Both the position numbers and the translations under genes were made by a program. Below are positions 49,161 through 59,267 of a DNA stretch of 64,000 nucleotides, piece by piece. The DNA lies in NCBI RefSeq assembly GCF_004328625.1, contig NZ_CP032229.1, positions 2,976,001-3,040,000 of the forward strand, read 5' to 3'. This DNA is from Streptomyces seoulensis (lineage in GTDB: Bacteria > Actinomycetota > Actinomycetes > Streptomycetales > Streptomycetaceae). The notes beneath the pieces are model-generated. The model was given only the letters and a program-made list of their open reading frames with translations, was not told where the DNA came from and searched no databases. The stretch's first letter is position 1. The number at the start of each line of letters is the position of its first letter.

Positions 49161-49426
49161 AAATTGCCGTAAAGGTCCCGCGAAGGTCTCAGGGAGTGGT
49201 CGGGGGCCCGAGGAGGCCACGTCAGCGGCAAGTCGTGGGCGTGGAAAGGCGACCCGTGGCGGGATGCGGGCATATGTTCGGCGTCACTTCGTCGTGGTAC
49301 CTCCCTCCCATCCGGCGGCGTGCGCGCGGGCGGAGCCCTTAGACTCCCTCGCGTGACACCCCGCGGGCCGCTTGGCAAGATGGCCCGAGCGGTCGGCAAG
49401 GTGCGGTGACAGGGAGGAAGCGTCTC

Positions 49427-52400
49427 GTGAGCAGCAGGCCATCCCGAGGCGCTGCTCGCCTCGCAGCCATACTCGACGCCCTGCCCGACGCGTTGCTCCT
49501 GGTCAACGCCAACGGCACGGTCGTCAACGCCAACACCATCGCCCTGGAGGCGTTCGAGGCACCCGGTACGGCACTCGTGGGGCGGGGCCTGCTCGATCTG
49601 CTTCCGCAGTTCGACTCCAAGCTGATCCCCGGCTCGATGCGCCGCCCCGACCACATGGACCCGGCCGGCCGCACCAAGCCGACCCGGATGGTGGCCCGAC
49701 GCACCGACGGCACCGAGTTCCCGGTCGAGGTCACCAGCGCCAACCTGGAGAACCCCCAGCAGGCGTACGACGGTTCGGCGTACACCGGTGACGAGCTGCT
49801 GATGCTCGTCGTGCGGGACCTCTCCGGGACCGTCGACACCGAGGCCGAACTCGCCCGTTCGCAGCGGCAGACCGAGATGATCCTGCGGGCCGCCTCCGAG
49901 GGCGTCGTCGGCACGGACACCGACGGCCGGATCGTGCTGGTCAACCCCGCCGCCGCACAGATCCTCGGCTACCGCGCCGGTGAGCTGGGCGGCCGCGAGC
50001 TGCACACCCTCGTCCTGCACTCCCGCGCCGACGGCTCCCCCTTCCCGTACGACGAGTCGCCGCTCGCCGACACCCTGCGCTCCGGGCGCAAGCACCGGGT
50101 GCGCGGGCAGGTGCTGTGGTCCAAGGCCGGGGACGAGGTCTCCGTCGACCTGACCACCGCCCCGGTGCGCGACGGCGACCAGCTCGTCGGAGCCGTCATG
50201 ACCTTCACCGACCGGCGCCCGTACCAGTCCCTCGCCGACGAGAAGGAGGCGCTGGAGCAGGCACACGCGAAGGAGCTGGAGCGGATCGCCGAGGAGCACG
50301 CCGCCGACCTCACCGCGCTGCGCCAGAAGCACGCGACCGAGGTCGAGGAGCTGACCGAGCGCGGCGCCGCCGAGCTGACCGAACTGCGCGAGAAGCTCCA
50401 GGAGGAACTGGCCGCGGGCGAGGAGCGGTACGCCGCCCTCGGCGAGCGCGAGAAGGACCGGTACGACGCCCTCGCCGGGCGCCACGAGCAGCTGCTCACC
50501 CTCCTCGCCTCCTCCCTGCGCGGCCCGCTGGACGAGCTGCGGCGCGAACTGGCCGCCCTCGCCGCCGACGACGCGGGCCAACTCTGGCCCGAGGCCAACC
50601 AGGTGCTGCACCACCTCTCGGCCGGGTACGCCCGCATCACCGCCCTCATCGACAACGTCCTCGGCTTCCAGCGCCTGGACTCCGGCACCGACGACATCGC
50701 CCGTACCAAGGTGATGCTGGACGCGGTCGTCGCGGCCGGTGTCGACGGTGCCGTGGAGCTGATCGGGCCGGGACGCGTGCAGTTCGCCGTGCACGCGCCG
50801 CCCATCGAGGCCGAGGTCGACCCGCAGCGGCTCGCCACCGCGCTGGCCCACCTCGTGGCGGACGTCGCGGGCGTGGACGCCACCGGCAACGCCCCCGTCT
50901 CGTCGGCCGGTTACCTGGACAACACCGTGGTGGTCGCGGCCGCCCAGCGCGGCGAGGTCGCGCGCATCGAGGTGCGCGGGCCGTACGCCGGGGGCGACCC
51001 GGTGCACGAGCCGATCGTGCGGGGCATCGTCCGGGCGCACGGAGGTGTGCTCCAGACACATGAAGTACCGGGCATGAGTGGGCGTGCCTACGTCCTCGAA
51101 GTCCCGCTGGGCGGTGGCGCCGGTACGGTCGCCGCGCCTGTCCCGGACCCGCGCGCGGCCGTGTCGAGCGGCGCCGAGGTCGCCCTCGTGGGCGACGCGG
51201 GCGAGCAGGGCGGCCGGCGGCGGGCGCGGCGGTCCTCGACCGACGCGTTCCTTCAGAGCGAGGTCGCGGGCGCCGAGGCGCCGGGCGCGGCCGCGCCCAC
51301 CGGGCGGCGCCGCAGGCGCGGTGCCCCGGCGGCCGAGGAACTGGCCCCGGCCGCGATCGAGAGCGCGGAGCCGGCCTCCAGCGGCACCGGCCGACGGCGG
51401 GGCCGTCCCGCCGAGGTCGGCGACGGGGTGGCGGCGGAGGGTGCCGTGATGACGGCGGCCGAGCACGCCGCCGGAACGGCCGCTTCGAACACCGGACTTG
51501 GCGGCGCGGTGCCGCCGCAGGGCGTACCGGTGCCCGCCGGGCAGCGGGCTCCGCAGGGCGCCGGTGAGCAGGCGGCACTGCCGCCCGCGCTGCCCGCGCC
51601 GAGCGCCGAGGGCGTTGAGAACACCGACGGCACCGACGGCGCCGAGGACGCGTCCGAGGATGCCCAGCCGACCGGCCGTCGCCGCCGTGCGCTGGCCGCC
51701 GCGGCCGAGCGTGCGGCCGCGCAGGACACGGGTGCGCGTACGGTCTTCGCCCTGCCGCCCGCCGAGGCGGACCGGGCGCCCGAGCCGGAGACGCCGGGCG
51801 TGCGGGTGGGTCCGCTCGCGGAGGCTCAGGTTCCCGGCGCGGGTACGGCCGCGGGGGCCGGGGTCGCTCCCGGGCTGGCCGTGAACGCCGGGCCGGTTCC
51901 GGTGCGGGGGCTCGGGCAGGGTGTGGGGCCGGTTCCGGCGCAGGGTGCGGCTCCGGCTCAGATGCCGGGCGTCGCTCCGGGTCCCGTTCCGGCGCAGGCT
52001 CCCGCCCCGATGCCGGGCGTCGCTCCGACTCCCGTTCCGGCACAGGCTCCCGCCCCGGCCCCCGTGGCCCCCCTCGCGGCACAGGCTCAGCCCCCCGTAC
52101 CCCCGCAGCCCCCCGCCGAGGTCGAACCCGGTGACGGTGGGCGGCACGACGCGGTGCCCGTGGACCAGTCCGAGGACCACACGCCGCCGCAGCCGCATCC
52201 GACCACCGCGCCCACCGGCAGGCGCCGCCGGGCCGTGGCCCAGCCGGCGCAGCAGCAGGAGGCGGCGATCCCGGCCCAGGCTGCCGCGCCCCCGGCCCAG
52301 CCCCTCCCCGTACCGGCGCAGGCGACCGCCCCCGAGGCGGCCGTACCCGCGCAGCCGCTGCCCGCCGAGGCGGCGGCCCCCGCACCGGCACCGGCCGCTC

Positions 52401-53632
52401 CCGGACCCGTTCCGCAGCCGTGGCCCGACGACGAGGACGACGACACGGCGGGCGCGGGTCTGCCCAGGGCCGCGCTGCCGCCGCAGTTCACGCCGCAGGC
52501 GCGGGCCGCTCAGCCGCTGCCCGCCGAGGCGCCCGACGCCACCCAGGGCCGCGCGATCAGCGTGCGCACGCTGGGCCAGGGCGTGCCGTTCGTACGGCAG
52601 GCCGCGCAGGTGCAGCAGCCGACCGCGACCCCGCCCCCGCACGCCACCAACGGCAGCGGGCGGCGCCGCAAGCTGGGCACCCCGCCGCCGCGCCCGGAGG
52701 CGCAGCCCGAGGCGGGCGCCCGTCCGCACCCCGAGGCCGCACCGGCGGCCGCGCAGCCGCGCCGGGCGCCGGGTACCGAGGGCGTCGGCCGGTCGTACGC
52801 CATAGGGGCACCGGACGCGAACGCCGCCGAGGGGCCCGAGCCGCTGGACGGTCCCGGGGGCGCGGTGGAGGTCGCGGACACCCCGCGTCCGCAGCCGATG
52901 GACGACGAGCTGCCCCCGGAGCCGCTGGACAACCCGCGCCGGCTGCTGGTGTGGCCCGCGCCGGACGTGACCACCTCGGAGGCGCTGAGCACCCGTGGCT
53001 ACCGGCCGGTGGTGGTGCACTCGCGCGAGGAGGTCGACGCGCAGATCGCGGCTTTCCCCGCCGCGCTGTTCGTGGACCCGCTGACCGGCCCGATCACCCG
53101 GACCGCGCTCCAGTCGCTGCGCCAGGCGGCGGTGGCCGCCGAGGTGCCGGTGCTGGTGACGGCCGGGCTCGGCCAGGCGAGCCGCGAGGCGGCGTACGGC
53201 GCCGACCCGGCCGTACTGCTGAAGGCGCTGGCGCCGCGGGACAGCGAGCAGCATCCGCCCCGGGTGCTGCTGGTCGAGGAGCACGCGGAGATCGCGCTGG
53301 CGCTGACCGCGACGCTGGAGCGGCGCGGGATGCAGGTGGCGCGGGCCGCGAGCGACGCCGACGCGGTGACGCTGGCCGGGCAGTTCCGGCCGAACCTCGT
53401 GGTGATGGACCTGATGCAGGCCAAGCAGCGCCAGGCCGGGATCGTGGACTGGCTGCGCGCCAACGGGCAGCTGGACCGGACCCCGCTGGTCGTCTACACG
53501 GCGGCGGTCGAGCAGGCGGACCTGCCGAAGCTGGCGTCGGGCGAGACGGTGCTGTTCCTCGCGGAGCGGTCCACCAGCGACGAGGTGCAGGGGCGGATCG
53601 TGGACCTGCTGGCCCGGATCGGCACCAACTGA
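49427..53632 (+). CDS. PAS/pseudo-histidine kinase/receiver-like giant protein
   Basis: A 1,401-residue cytoplasmic protein. Two PAS domains cover about residues 10-135 (ILDALPDALLLVNANGTVV) and 145-265 (ILRAASEGVVGTDTDGRIVL). A coiled coil covers about 268-350. A kinase-like region at 352-565 reads LASSLRGPLDEL where active kinases have the H-E-L-R-x-P-L box, so the phospho-acceptor His is replaced by Ser. The ATP-binding domain lacks clear N and G boxes. About 600 residues of Ala/Pro/Gly/Gln-rich sequence follow. Two receiver-like domains end the protein; the last keeps Asp in VVMDLMQ but replaces the acidic pair (VEEH) and the conserved Lys. The GTG at 49427 has GGGAGG ahead. It looks like a scaffold or signal integrator, not a kinase. 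Confidence 0.82.
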   Translation: MSSRPSRGAARLAAILDALPDALLLVNANGTVVNANTIALEAFEAPGTALVGRGLLDLLPQFDSKLIPGSMRRPDHMDPAGRTKPTRMVARRTDGTEFPVEVTSANLENPQQAYDGSAYTGDELLMLVVRDLSGTVDTEAELARSQRQTEMILRAASEGVVGTDTDGRIVLVNPAAAQILGYRAGELGGRELHTLVLHSRADGSPFPYDESPLADTLRSGRKHRVRGQVLWSKAGDEVSVDLTTAPVRDGDQLVGAVMTFTDRRPYQSLADEKEALEQAHAKELERIAEEHAADLTALRQKHATEVEELTERGAAELTELREKLQEELAAGEERYAALGEREKDRYDALAGRHEQLLTLLASSLRGPLDELRRELAALAADDAGQLWPEANQVLHHLSAGYARITALIDNVLGFQRLDSGTDDIARTKVMLDAVVAAGVDGAVELIGPGRVQFAVHAPPIEAEVDPQRLATALAHLVADVAGVDATGNAPVSSAGYLDNTVVVAAAQRGEVARIEVRGPYAGGDPVHEPIVRGIVRAHGGVLQTHEVPGMSGRAYVLEVPLGGGAGTVAAPVPDPRAAVSSGAEVALVGDAGEQGGRRRARRSSTDAFLQSEVAGAEAPGAAAPTGRRRRRGAPAAEELAPAAIESAEPASSGTGRRRGRPAEVGDGVAAEGAVMTAAEHAAGTAASNTGLGGAVPPQGVPVPAGQRAPQGAGEQAALPPALPAPSAEGVENTDGTDGAEDASEDAQPTGRRRRALAAAAERAAAQDTGARTVFALPPAEADRAPEPETPGVRVGPLAEAQVPGAGTAAGAGVAPGLAVNAGPVPVRGLGQGVGPVPAQGAAPAQMPGVAPGPVPAQAPAPMPGVAPTPVPAQAPAPAPVAPLAAQAQPPVPPQPPAEVEPGDGGRHDAVPVDQSEDHTPPQPHPTTAPTGRRRRAVAQPAQQQEAAIPAQAAAPPAQPLPVPAQATAPEAAVPAQPLPAEAAAPAPAPAAPGPVPQPWPDDEDDDTAGAGLPRAALPPQFTPQARAAQPLPAEAPDATQGRAISVRTLGQGVPFVRQAAQVQQPTATPPPHATNGSGRRRKLGTPPPRPEAQPEAGARPHPEAAPAAAQPRRAPGTEGVGRSYAIGAPDANAAEGPEPLDGPGGAVEVADTPRPQPMDDELPPEPLDNPRRLLVWPAPDVTTSEALSTRGYRPVVVHSREEVDAQIAAFPAALFVDPLTGPITRTALQSLRQAAVAAEVPVLVTAGLGQASREAAYGADPAVLLKALAPRDSEQHPPRVLLVEEHAEIALALTATLERRGMQVARAASDADAVTLAGQFRPNLVVMDLMQAKQRQAGIVDWLRANGQLDRTPLVVYTAAVEQADLPKLASGETVLFLAERSTSDEVQGRIVDLLARIGTN

Positions 53633-53642
53633 TCGGCATCAA

Positions 53643-53688
53643 CCGACAGAGGGGCCGGGGGTGTTCGTACCCCCGGCCCCTCTGTCGG
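53643..53688. terminator. bidirectional terminator between PAS protein and acyl-CoA ligase
   Basis: CCGACAGAGGGGCCGGGGGT and its complement form a perfect 20-bp stem with a 6-base loop between convergent genes. Confidence 0.92.
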
Positions 53689-53698
53689 CTCAAAAGGC

Positions 53699-55351
<1,653 letters not shown>

Positions 55352-55411
55352 GGCGGGCGTCCTCCCCGGCAGCGTTGCCTGTACGGAAGTAGAGTCGCGC
55401 TGATTCTGCGC

Positions 55412-55429
55412 ACATACCGCGCGGTATGT
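55412..55429. promoter_or_regulatory. perfect 18-bp palindrome, operator candidate for acyl-CoA ligase
   Basis: ACATACCGCGCGGTATGT is fully self-complementary. The ATACCG..CGGTAT form is typical of TetR-family lipid regulators in actinobacteria. It lies 61 bases ahead of the ligase start and 4 bases from MITE copy B. No TetR gene is adjacent. Confidence 0.75.
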
Positions 55430-55433
55430 CACT

Positions 55434-55619
55434 AGGGGGTGTCGTCCGGATCAGGTCGATGGGGGGATACGTCGCATTCTGACCTACCCGAGCGGGGTCT
55501 GGTGCGTGCAGCTGCAAGGCGGAGGAGGGAGTCGACGCGGAGCGTCGGGGACCGACGACAACGCCGCAGATGTGCGTGCCAGGGCCCGCGTCGTCGAGCT
55601 GATCCAGACGACACCCCCT
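55434..55619. mobile_element. MITE-like element, copy B (186 bp)
   Basis: Second copy of the element at 22688-22909, in the same orientation. Its terminal inverted repeats are AGGGGGTGTCGTCCGGATCA and its complement with one mismatch. It lacks the nested 41-base insertion of copy A and has GAGCG instead. The left inner part differs more (GATGGGGGGATACGTCGCAT). It contains no open gene of note. It lies between the operator of the acyl-CoA ligase and the ECF sigma gene. Confidence 0.85.
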
Positions 55620-55665
55620 GAGGGCAGCGAAAGTCGCGCAGTGGGCTGCGCCTCGCGGCGGCCGC

Positions 55666-56256
55666 TCAGCGGGCCAGGCTCAGCTCGGGGTCCTCGCGGA
55701 GCTTGCCGAGGGCGCGGGAGACGGCGGACTTCACGGTGCCGACGGAGACGCCGAGCTGCTCGGCGGTCTGGGCCTCGCTGAGGTCCTCGTAGTAGCGCAG
55801 GACGACCATCGCCCGCTGGCGCGCGGGCAGGCGCATGATCGCCCGCCACATCGCGTCGCGCAGGGCCTGCCGTTCGGCCGGGTCGTCGGCACCGGGACGC
55901 GGCTCGGGCTCGGGCAGCTCGTCGCAGGCGAACTCGTCCACCCGCCGTCTGCGCCACTGCGAGGTACGGGTGTTGAGCAGGGCGCGTCGCACATAGCCGT
56001 CCAGCGCCCGGTGGTCCTCGATGCGCTCCCAGGCGACGTACGTCTTGGCCAGCGCGGTCTGCAGCAGGTCCTCGGCGTCGCTCGGATTGGCGGTGAGCGA
56101 GCGGGCGGTGCGCAGCAGGGCGGGGTGGCGGGCGCGGACGTAGGAGGCGAAGGAGGGGTAGAGCGAAGGGGTGGCCGGGGCGAGCCGGGGGTGGGGAAGA
56201 GTCTGCCGCGCTGGTGCGGCGGCGGCCGAGGCGCTGGTGCAGACGGGTGCGGTCAT
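55666..56256 (-). CDS. ECF sigma factor, SigE/SigE-family type
   Basis: A 196-residue group IV sigma factor of the SigE family (TIGR02983 type). Region 2 is SFASYVRARHPALLRTARSLT, SDAEDLLQTALAKTYVAWERI and region 4 is RLPARQRAMVVLRYYEDLSE, AEQLGVSVGTVKSAVSRALG. There is a 30-residue N-terminal Ala/Pro-rich extension. No anti-sigma gene is adjacent, so control is not evident. The stop lies 46 bases from MITE copy B. Confidence 0.9.
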   Translation of the reverse strand: MTAPVCTSASAAAAPARQTLPHPRLAPATPSLYPSFASYVRARHPALLRTARSLTANPSDAEDLLQTALAKTYVAWERIEDHRALDGYVRRALLNTRTSQWRRRRVDEFACDELPEPEPRPGADDPAERQALRDAMWRAIMRLPARQRAMVVLRYYEDLSEAQTAEQLGVSVGTVKSAVSRALGKLREDPELSLAR

Positions 56257-56546
56257 GTCTCCACGCTAGGAGCGGGCACGGCTCAAGGGATCGGCCGGAG
56301 GTCCCTAAGCCGGGTCCGCCTCAGGTTGTAGGGGTGGGGTTCGCCGGACCTCCTGAAGGTGGACTGGACCTCCACCCGGCCTGGGGGTTGTCCCGGAGGG
56401 GTCCCAGAAGCGGGGCGCGGGCGGGCGTACGACAGCGGCGCGACGGGCACCGAAGTGCCGGCCGCGCCGCTGTCATGACCCCGAAGCACACCCCGGCGGA
56501 GCCCCTCCCCAGGGACCCCGCCCCCGGCTCACCGGAGAGGTCCGCT
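56257..56546. other. sigma-factor upstream region with a long hairpin
   Basis: 290 bases without a well-supported gene. At 56431-56474 GACAGCGGCGCG pairs with CGCGCCGCTGTC, and an inner CGGGCAC/GTGCCGG pair continues it, giving a long stem with a small loop. There is no T run. It could be a structured RNA or an insertion scar. Promoters for the ECF sigma gene must lie within the first 100 bases. Confidence 0.55.
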
Positions 56547-56705
56547 GTGACTGCTGTCCATGTCTTCCTCCAGAACCAACTACGGCGTGAATCGGGGCGG
56601 TTGGCCGACCATCCCGACTCGTTCTCCTGCGGCGTCGCACCGGAGTACTGCCCGCCCCACCCCGCCCCAATCTCCCCAGGAGACAGGATTACCACGCAAG
56701 CGTGA
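56547..56705 (+). CDS. 52-residue hypothetical peptide
   Basis: GTG 56547 follows GGAGAGG by 6 bases. The product begins MTAVHVFLQNQLRRESGRLA and continues SFSCGVAPEYCPPHPAPISP, with two Cys. The codons have the usual GC-rich third positions. I know no family. The Cys/Pro-rich end would suit a secreted or modified peptide, but there is no signal sequence and no modifying enzyme gene nearby. The frame is open further upstream without a good start. Confidence 0.45.
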   Translation: MTAVHVFLQNQLRRESGRLADHPDSFSCGVAPEYCPPHPAPISPGDRITTQA

Positions 56706-56809
56706 CGAGAAGTCGATAAACCCCCATCGCTACATTTCTCGCCCTTGCCGTCGATATCGGCCACCCCCGCCCACTTTCGCTCATCGAACGTTCGTACGAC
56801 CATGGAGCC

Positions 56810-57664
56810 ATGGCCACCTCCCACCGGCAGGCCACACCGCCGGCCCTCGCCCACGCGCTGTCGGCCGCCGCGCGCGGGCTGGCCGTCATCCCCCTGTCCC
56901 GTCGCAAGCTCCCGGCGCTGCGCTCCCCGCACCACGACGACCCCGCGCACCCGCCCTGCCACGGCGAGTGCGGGCGGCTCGGGCACGGGGTGCACGACGC
57001 CTCCGCCGACCCCGCCCGGGTCCGCGCCCTCTTCGCCGCCGCGCCCTGGGCCACCGGGTACGGCATCGCCTGCGGCCTGCCCCCGCACCACCTGATCGGC
57101 GTCGACCTGGACACCAAGCCCGGCACGGACTCCCCGGCCGCGCTGCGCGCCCTCGCGGTACGGCACGAGTTCACGATTCCGGCCACGGTCGTCGTCCTCA
57201 CCCCGAGCGGCGGCCGTCATCTCTGGCTCACCGGGCCCCCGGACGTGGCGGTCCCCAACTCCGCAGGCCGGCTGGCGCCGGGCATCGACATCCGGGGCGC
57301 CGGCGGCTACCTGGTCGGCCCCGGCTCACGGGGCACGCGCGGTACGTACGCCACGGCACCCGGCACGGGCCGTCTCCGCCCGGCGCCCTGTCCCCCGGCC
57401 CTGCTGCGCCTGCTCCTGCCCCCACCGCCCCGCCCCTCGCGGGCCCACTCCGCCTCCGATGGCGCGGCCCTGCTCCACTTCGTCCGCACCGCACACGAGG
57501 GCGAGCGCAACTCCCGCCTGTTCTGGGCGGCGTGCCGGGCGTGGGAACAGGGGGTCGGGGCGGCGCTGGCGGGCCCCCTCCTGGACGCGGCCCGGGACGC
57601 CGGGCTGCCGGAGCCTGAGGCACGGGCGACGCTGGGGTCGGCGGCGCGGAGGGTGGGAGGTTAG
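56810..57664 (+). CDS. bifunctional DNA primase/polymerase-domain protein
   Basis: A 284-residue protein with an N-terminal archaeo-eukaryotic-type Prim-Pol domain. IPLSRRKLPALRSPHHD begins it, GIACGLPPHHLIGVDLDTK carries the catalytic DxD, and VVLTPSGGRHLWLTGPPD the later His. APGIDIRGAGGYLVGPGSR follows. The zinc-like HPPCHGECGRLGHG insert has two Cys and two His. The C-terminal 80 residues (ALLHFVRTAHEGERNSRLFWAA) match the PriCT-type helical region. It is not fused to a helicase as in plasmid replicases. Such single genes are common in Streptomyces chromosomes; the function is unknown. Confidence 0.87.
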   Translation: MATSHRQATPPALAHALSAAARGLAVIPLSRRKLPALRSPHHDDPAHPPCHGECGRLGHGVHDASADPARVRALFAAAPWATGYGIACGLPPHHLIGVDLDTKPGTDSPAALRALAVRHEFTIPATVVVLTPSGGRHLWLTGPPDVAVPNSAGRLAPGIDIRGAGGYLVGPGSRGTRGTYATAPGTGRLRPAPCPPALLRLLLPPPPRPSRAHSASDGAALLHFVRTAHEGERNSRLFWAACRAWEQGVGAALAGPLLDAARDAGLPEPEARATLGSAARRVGG

Positions 57665-57726
57665 GAGCCGTCTCCGGGGCGCGGGCCCGGCACGCCTGGC
57701 GGCGTTGGCGTCGGTCGCAGCCTCCC

Positions 57727-58656
57727 TCACGCTCGGCCGAGGGCACCGTCGGCCGGCTCGTGGCGGGGGCCCTGGCTCTGCGCCACGTCCGCTGCGGCTC
57801 GCACGAACTCCCGTACGCGCGCCGTCGTGTTGCCCTCCCGCCACACCGGCCCCCGGCGGATGGGCGGGGCGTCACGCAGAGGTACGTACGCGATGTCCGG
57901 GCGAGGGTAGTAGCGGCGGGAGTGCTCGCCCACCGGGAGGACGCCGAGGCCCAGGGCGACCAGGGTCAGCATCTCGGAGAACGAGGCACCGGCGGGGCCC
58001 TTGGGTACCGGGCGGCCCGAGGGGGTGCGGTCGGGGGTGCGGTCCCGTTTGAAGGCGGCGGAGGTGACCGCCGGGTACTGCACGACGGGGTGGTCCGCGA
58101 GCACCTCCAGCGAAACGGACTCCTCGCCCGCGAGCGGATGCCCGGCCGGGACGGCGAGCACCCGTCCCTCCACGAGCAGGGGAGCCCCGCAGGCCATGCC
58201 GTCGAAGGGGTACGAGGCGATCAGCACGTCGACCGAGCCGTCGAGCAGGCAGGCACGCGAGTCGGAGAGCTGCGCCTCCCGGACGACGACCCGGCACTCG
58301 GGATGCCGCTCGCGGAACAGCCTGACCGCCTTCAGCAGCGCGGGCGCCGTCCACTCCCCCAGGAAGGCGACCCGCAGCTCACCGGTGATCCCGCGGCTGG
58401 CGTCGGTGGCCCGGCGGAGGGCTTCCGCCATGCCGTCGACCAGGGGAACGAGGTCGTCGGCGAGGCGCTGTCCGACCGCTGTGAGCCGCACGCTCCTGCT
58501 ATTCCGCTCGAACAACGGGCCCCCGATCCGCCGCTCCAGCTTCCTGATCACCTGGCTGACCCGCCCGGTCGTCACGCCCAGCCGCTCGGCGGCCCGCCCG
58601 AAGTGCAGCTCCTCCGCGAGCGTCAGGAAGGACTCGATCTCGAACCGCTCCAACAC
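57727..58656 (-). CDS. LysR-family regulator of the VOC gene
   Basis: A 309-residue LysR-type regulator. The N-terminal winged helix is FLTLAEELHFGRAAERLGV followed by GRVSQVIRKLERRIGGPLFE. The ligand domain (ELRVAFLGEWTAPALLKAVR, then GASFSEMLTLVALGLGVLPV) follows. The start is GTG 58656. The gene is divergent from a VOC-family gene with a perfect inverted repeat between them, the usual LysR layout in which the regulator controls its neighbour. Confidence 0.92.
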   Translation of the reverse strand: MLERFEIESFLTLAEELHFGRAAERLGVTTGRVSQVIRKLERRIGGPLFERNSRSVRLTAVGQRLADDLVPLVDGMAEALRRATDASRGITGELRVAFLGEWTAPALLKAVRLFRERHPECRVVVREAQLSDSRACLLDGSVDVLIASYPFDGMACGAPLLVEGRVLAVPAGHPLAGEESVSLEVLADHPVVQYPAVTSAAFKRDRTPDRTPSGRPVPKGPAGASFSEMLTLVALGLGVLPVGEHSRRYYPRPDIAYVPLRDAPPIRRGPVWREGNTTARVREFVRAAADVAQSQGPRHEPADGALGRA

Positions 58657-58675
58657 GCGTCCCCCCGGTGTTTAG

Positions 58676-58694
58676 TCAGGCTCAACGAGCCTGA
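58676..58694. promoter_or_regulatory. LysR operator candidate
   Basis: TCAGGCTC AAC GAGCCTGA, a perfect 8-bp inverted repeat in the 116-base divergent region between the LysR and VOC genes. Confidence 0.75.
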
Positions 58695-58772
58695 GCAGAT
58701 CAGCGCTTGATGTGACCCCGGCACCGGCGGATCGTGGAAACGTCTCCGCTCCCGCCCCCTCTGGAGGAAAAA

Positions 58773-59162
58773 GTGCCCGCCCTGCGCGTCAAGGCATTCG
58801 ACCACCTGGTCCTCAACGTCGCCGACGTCGAACGCTCCCTCGCCTTCTACACCACCCTCCTCGGCCTCCAGCCCGAGAACGCCGACGAATGGCGCGCCGG
58901 CAAGGCCCCCTTCCCCTCCGTCCGCATCACCCCGGACACCATCATCGACATCGTCGAGGGCCCCCGCTCCGACTCCAACATCGACCACTTCTGCCTGGTC
59001 GTGGACCCCTTGGACTGGCCCGAGGTCATCGCCTCCGGCCGCTTCACCGTCCTGGAGGGCCCGGTCCAACGCTCCGGCGCGCGGGGCGAGGCGACGTCGA
59101 TCTACGTGCGGGACCCGGACGGGAACACGATCGAGCTGCGGTGGTATCCGGAGGACGCGTAG
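58773..59162 (+). CDS. VOC-family (glyoxalase/dioxygenase-fold) protein
   Basis: A 129-residue metal-binding vicinal-oxygen-chelate protein. FDHLVLNVADVERSLAFYTT (metal His) and NIDHFCLVVDPLDWPEV (second metal His), then SIYVRDPDGNTIELRWYPE (metal Glu), give the usual H-H-E set of two repeats. GTG 58773 is preferred since GGAGG lies 5 bases ahead; a start at 58734 is less likely. It may be a glyoxalase, dioxygenase or resistance protein. The divergent LysR gene is its probable regulator. Confidence 0.9.
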   Translation: MPALRVKAFDHLVLNVADVERSLAFYTTLLGLQPENADEWRAGKAPFPSVRITPDTIIDIVEGPRSDSNIDHFCLVVDPLDWPEVIASGRFTVLEGPVQRSGARGEATSIYVRDPDGNTIELRWYPEDA

Positions 59163-59180
59163 CGCCGAACACGCAGAAGG

Positions 59181-59204
59181 GGCGCCCCCCTGATGAGGGG
59201 CGCC
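59181..59204 (+). terminator. terminator after the VOC gene
   Basis: GGCGCCCC CCTGATGA GGGGCGCC, perfect 8-bp stem, 18 bases after the VOC stop. Confidence 0.75.
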
Positions 59205-59267
59205 TGACTATGCGACGCGGTCGTGTGACTTCTGCGGCTCACGCCGCCTCACGGACTGGAGAACACC

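Noticed and set aside
49043..53284. Very long open frame antisense to the PAS/pseudo-kinase gene (1,413 codons)
   Set aside because: Produced by the high G+C bias. Its product is Arg/Gly-rich with no domain, and the opposite strand has clear PAS and receiver motifs.
56321..57220. 299-codon antisense frame opposite the Prim-Pol gene
   Set aside because: It lies in the reverse strand of a gene with a clear primase motif and has no family resemblance.
56810..57664. Prim-Pol gene as a sign of an integrated plasmid
   Set aside because: No replication, partition or transfer gene is nearby, and such genes are common in Streptomyces chromosomes.
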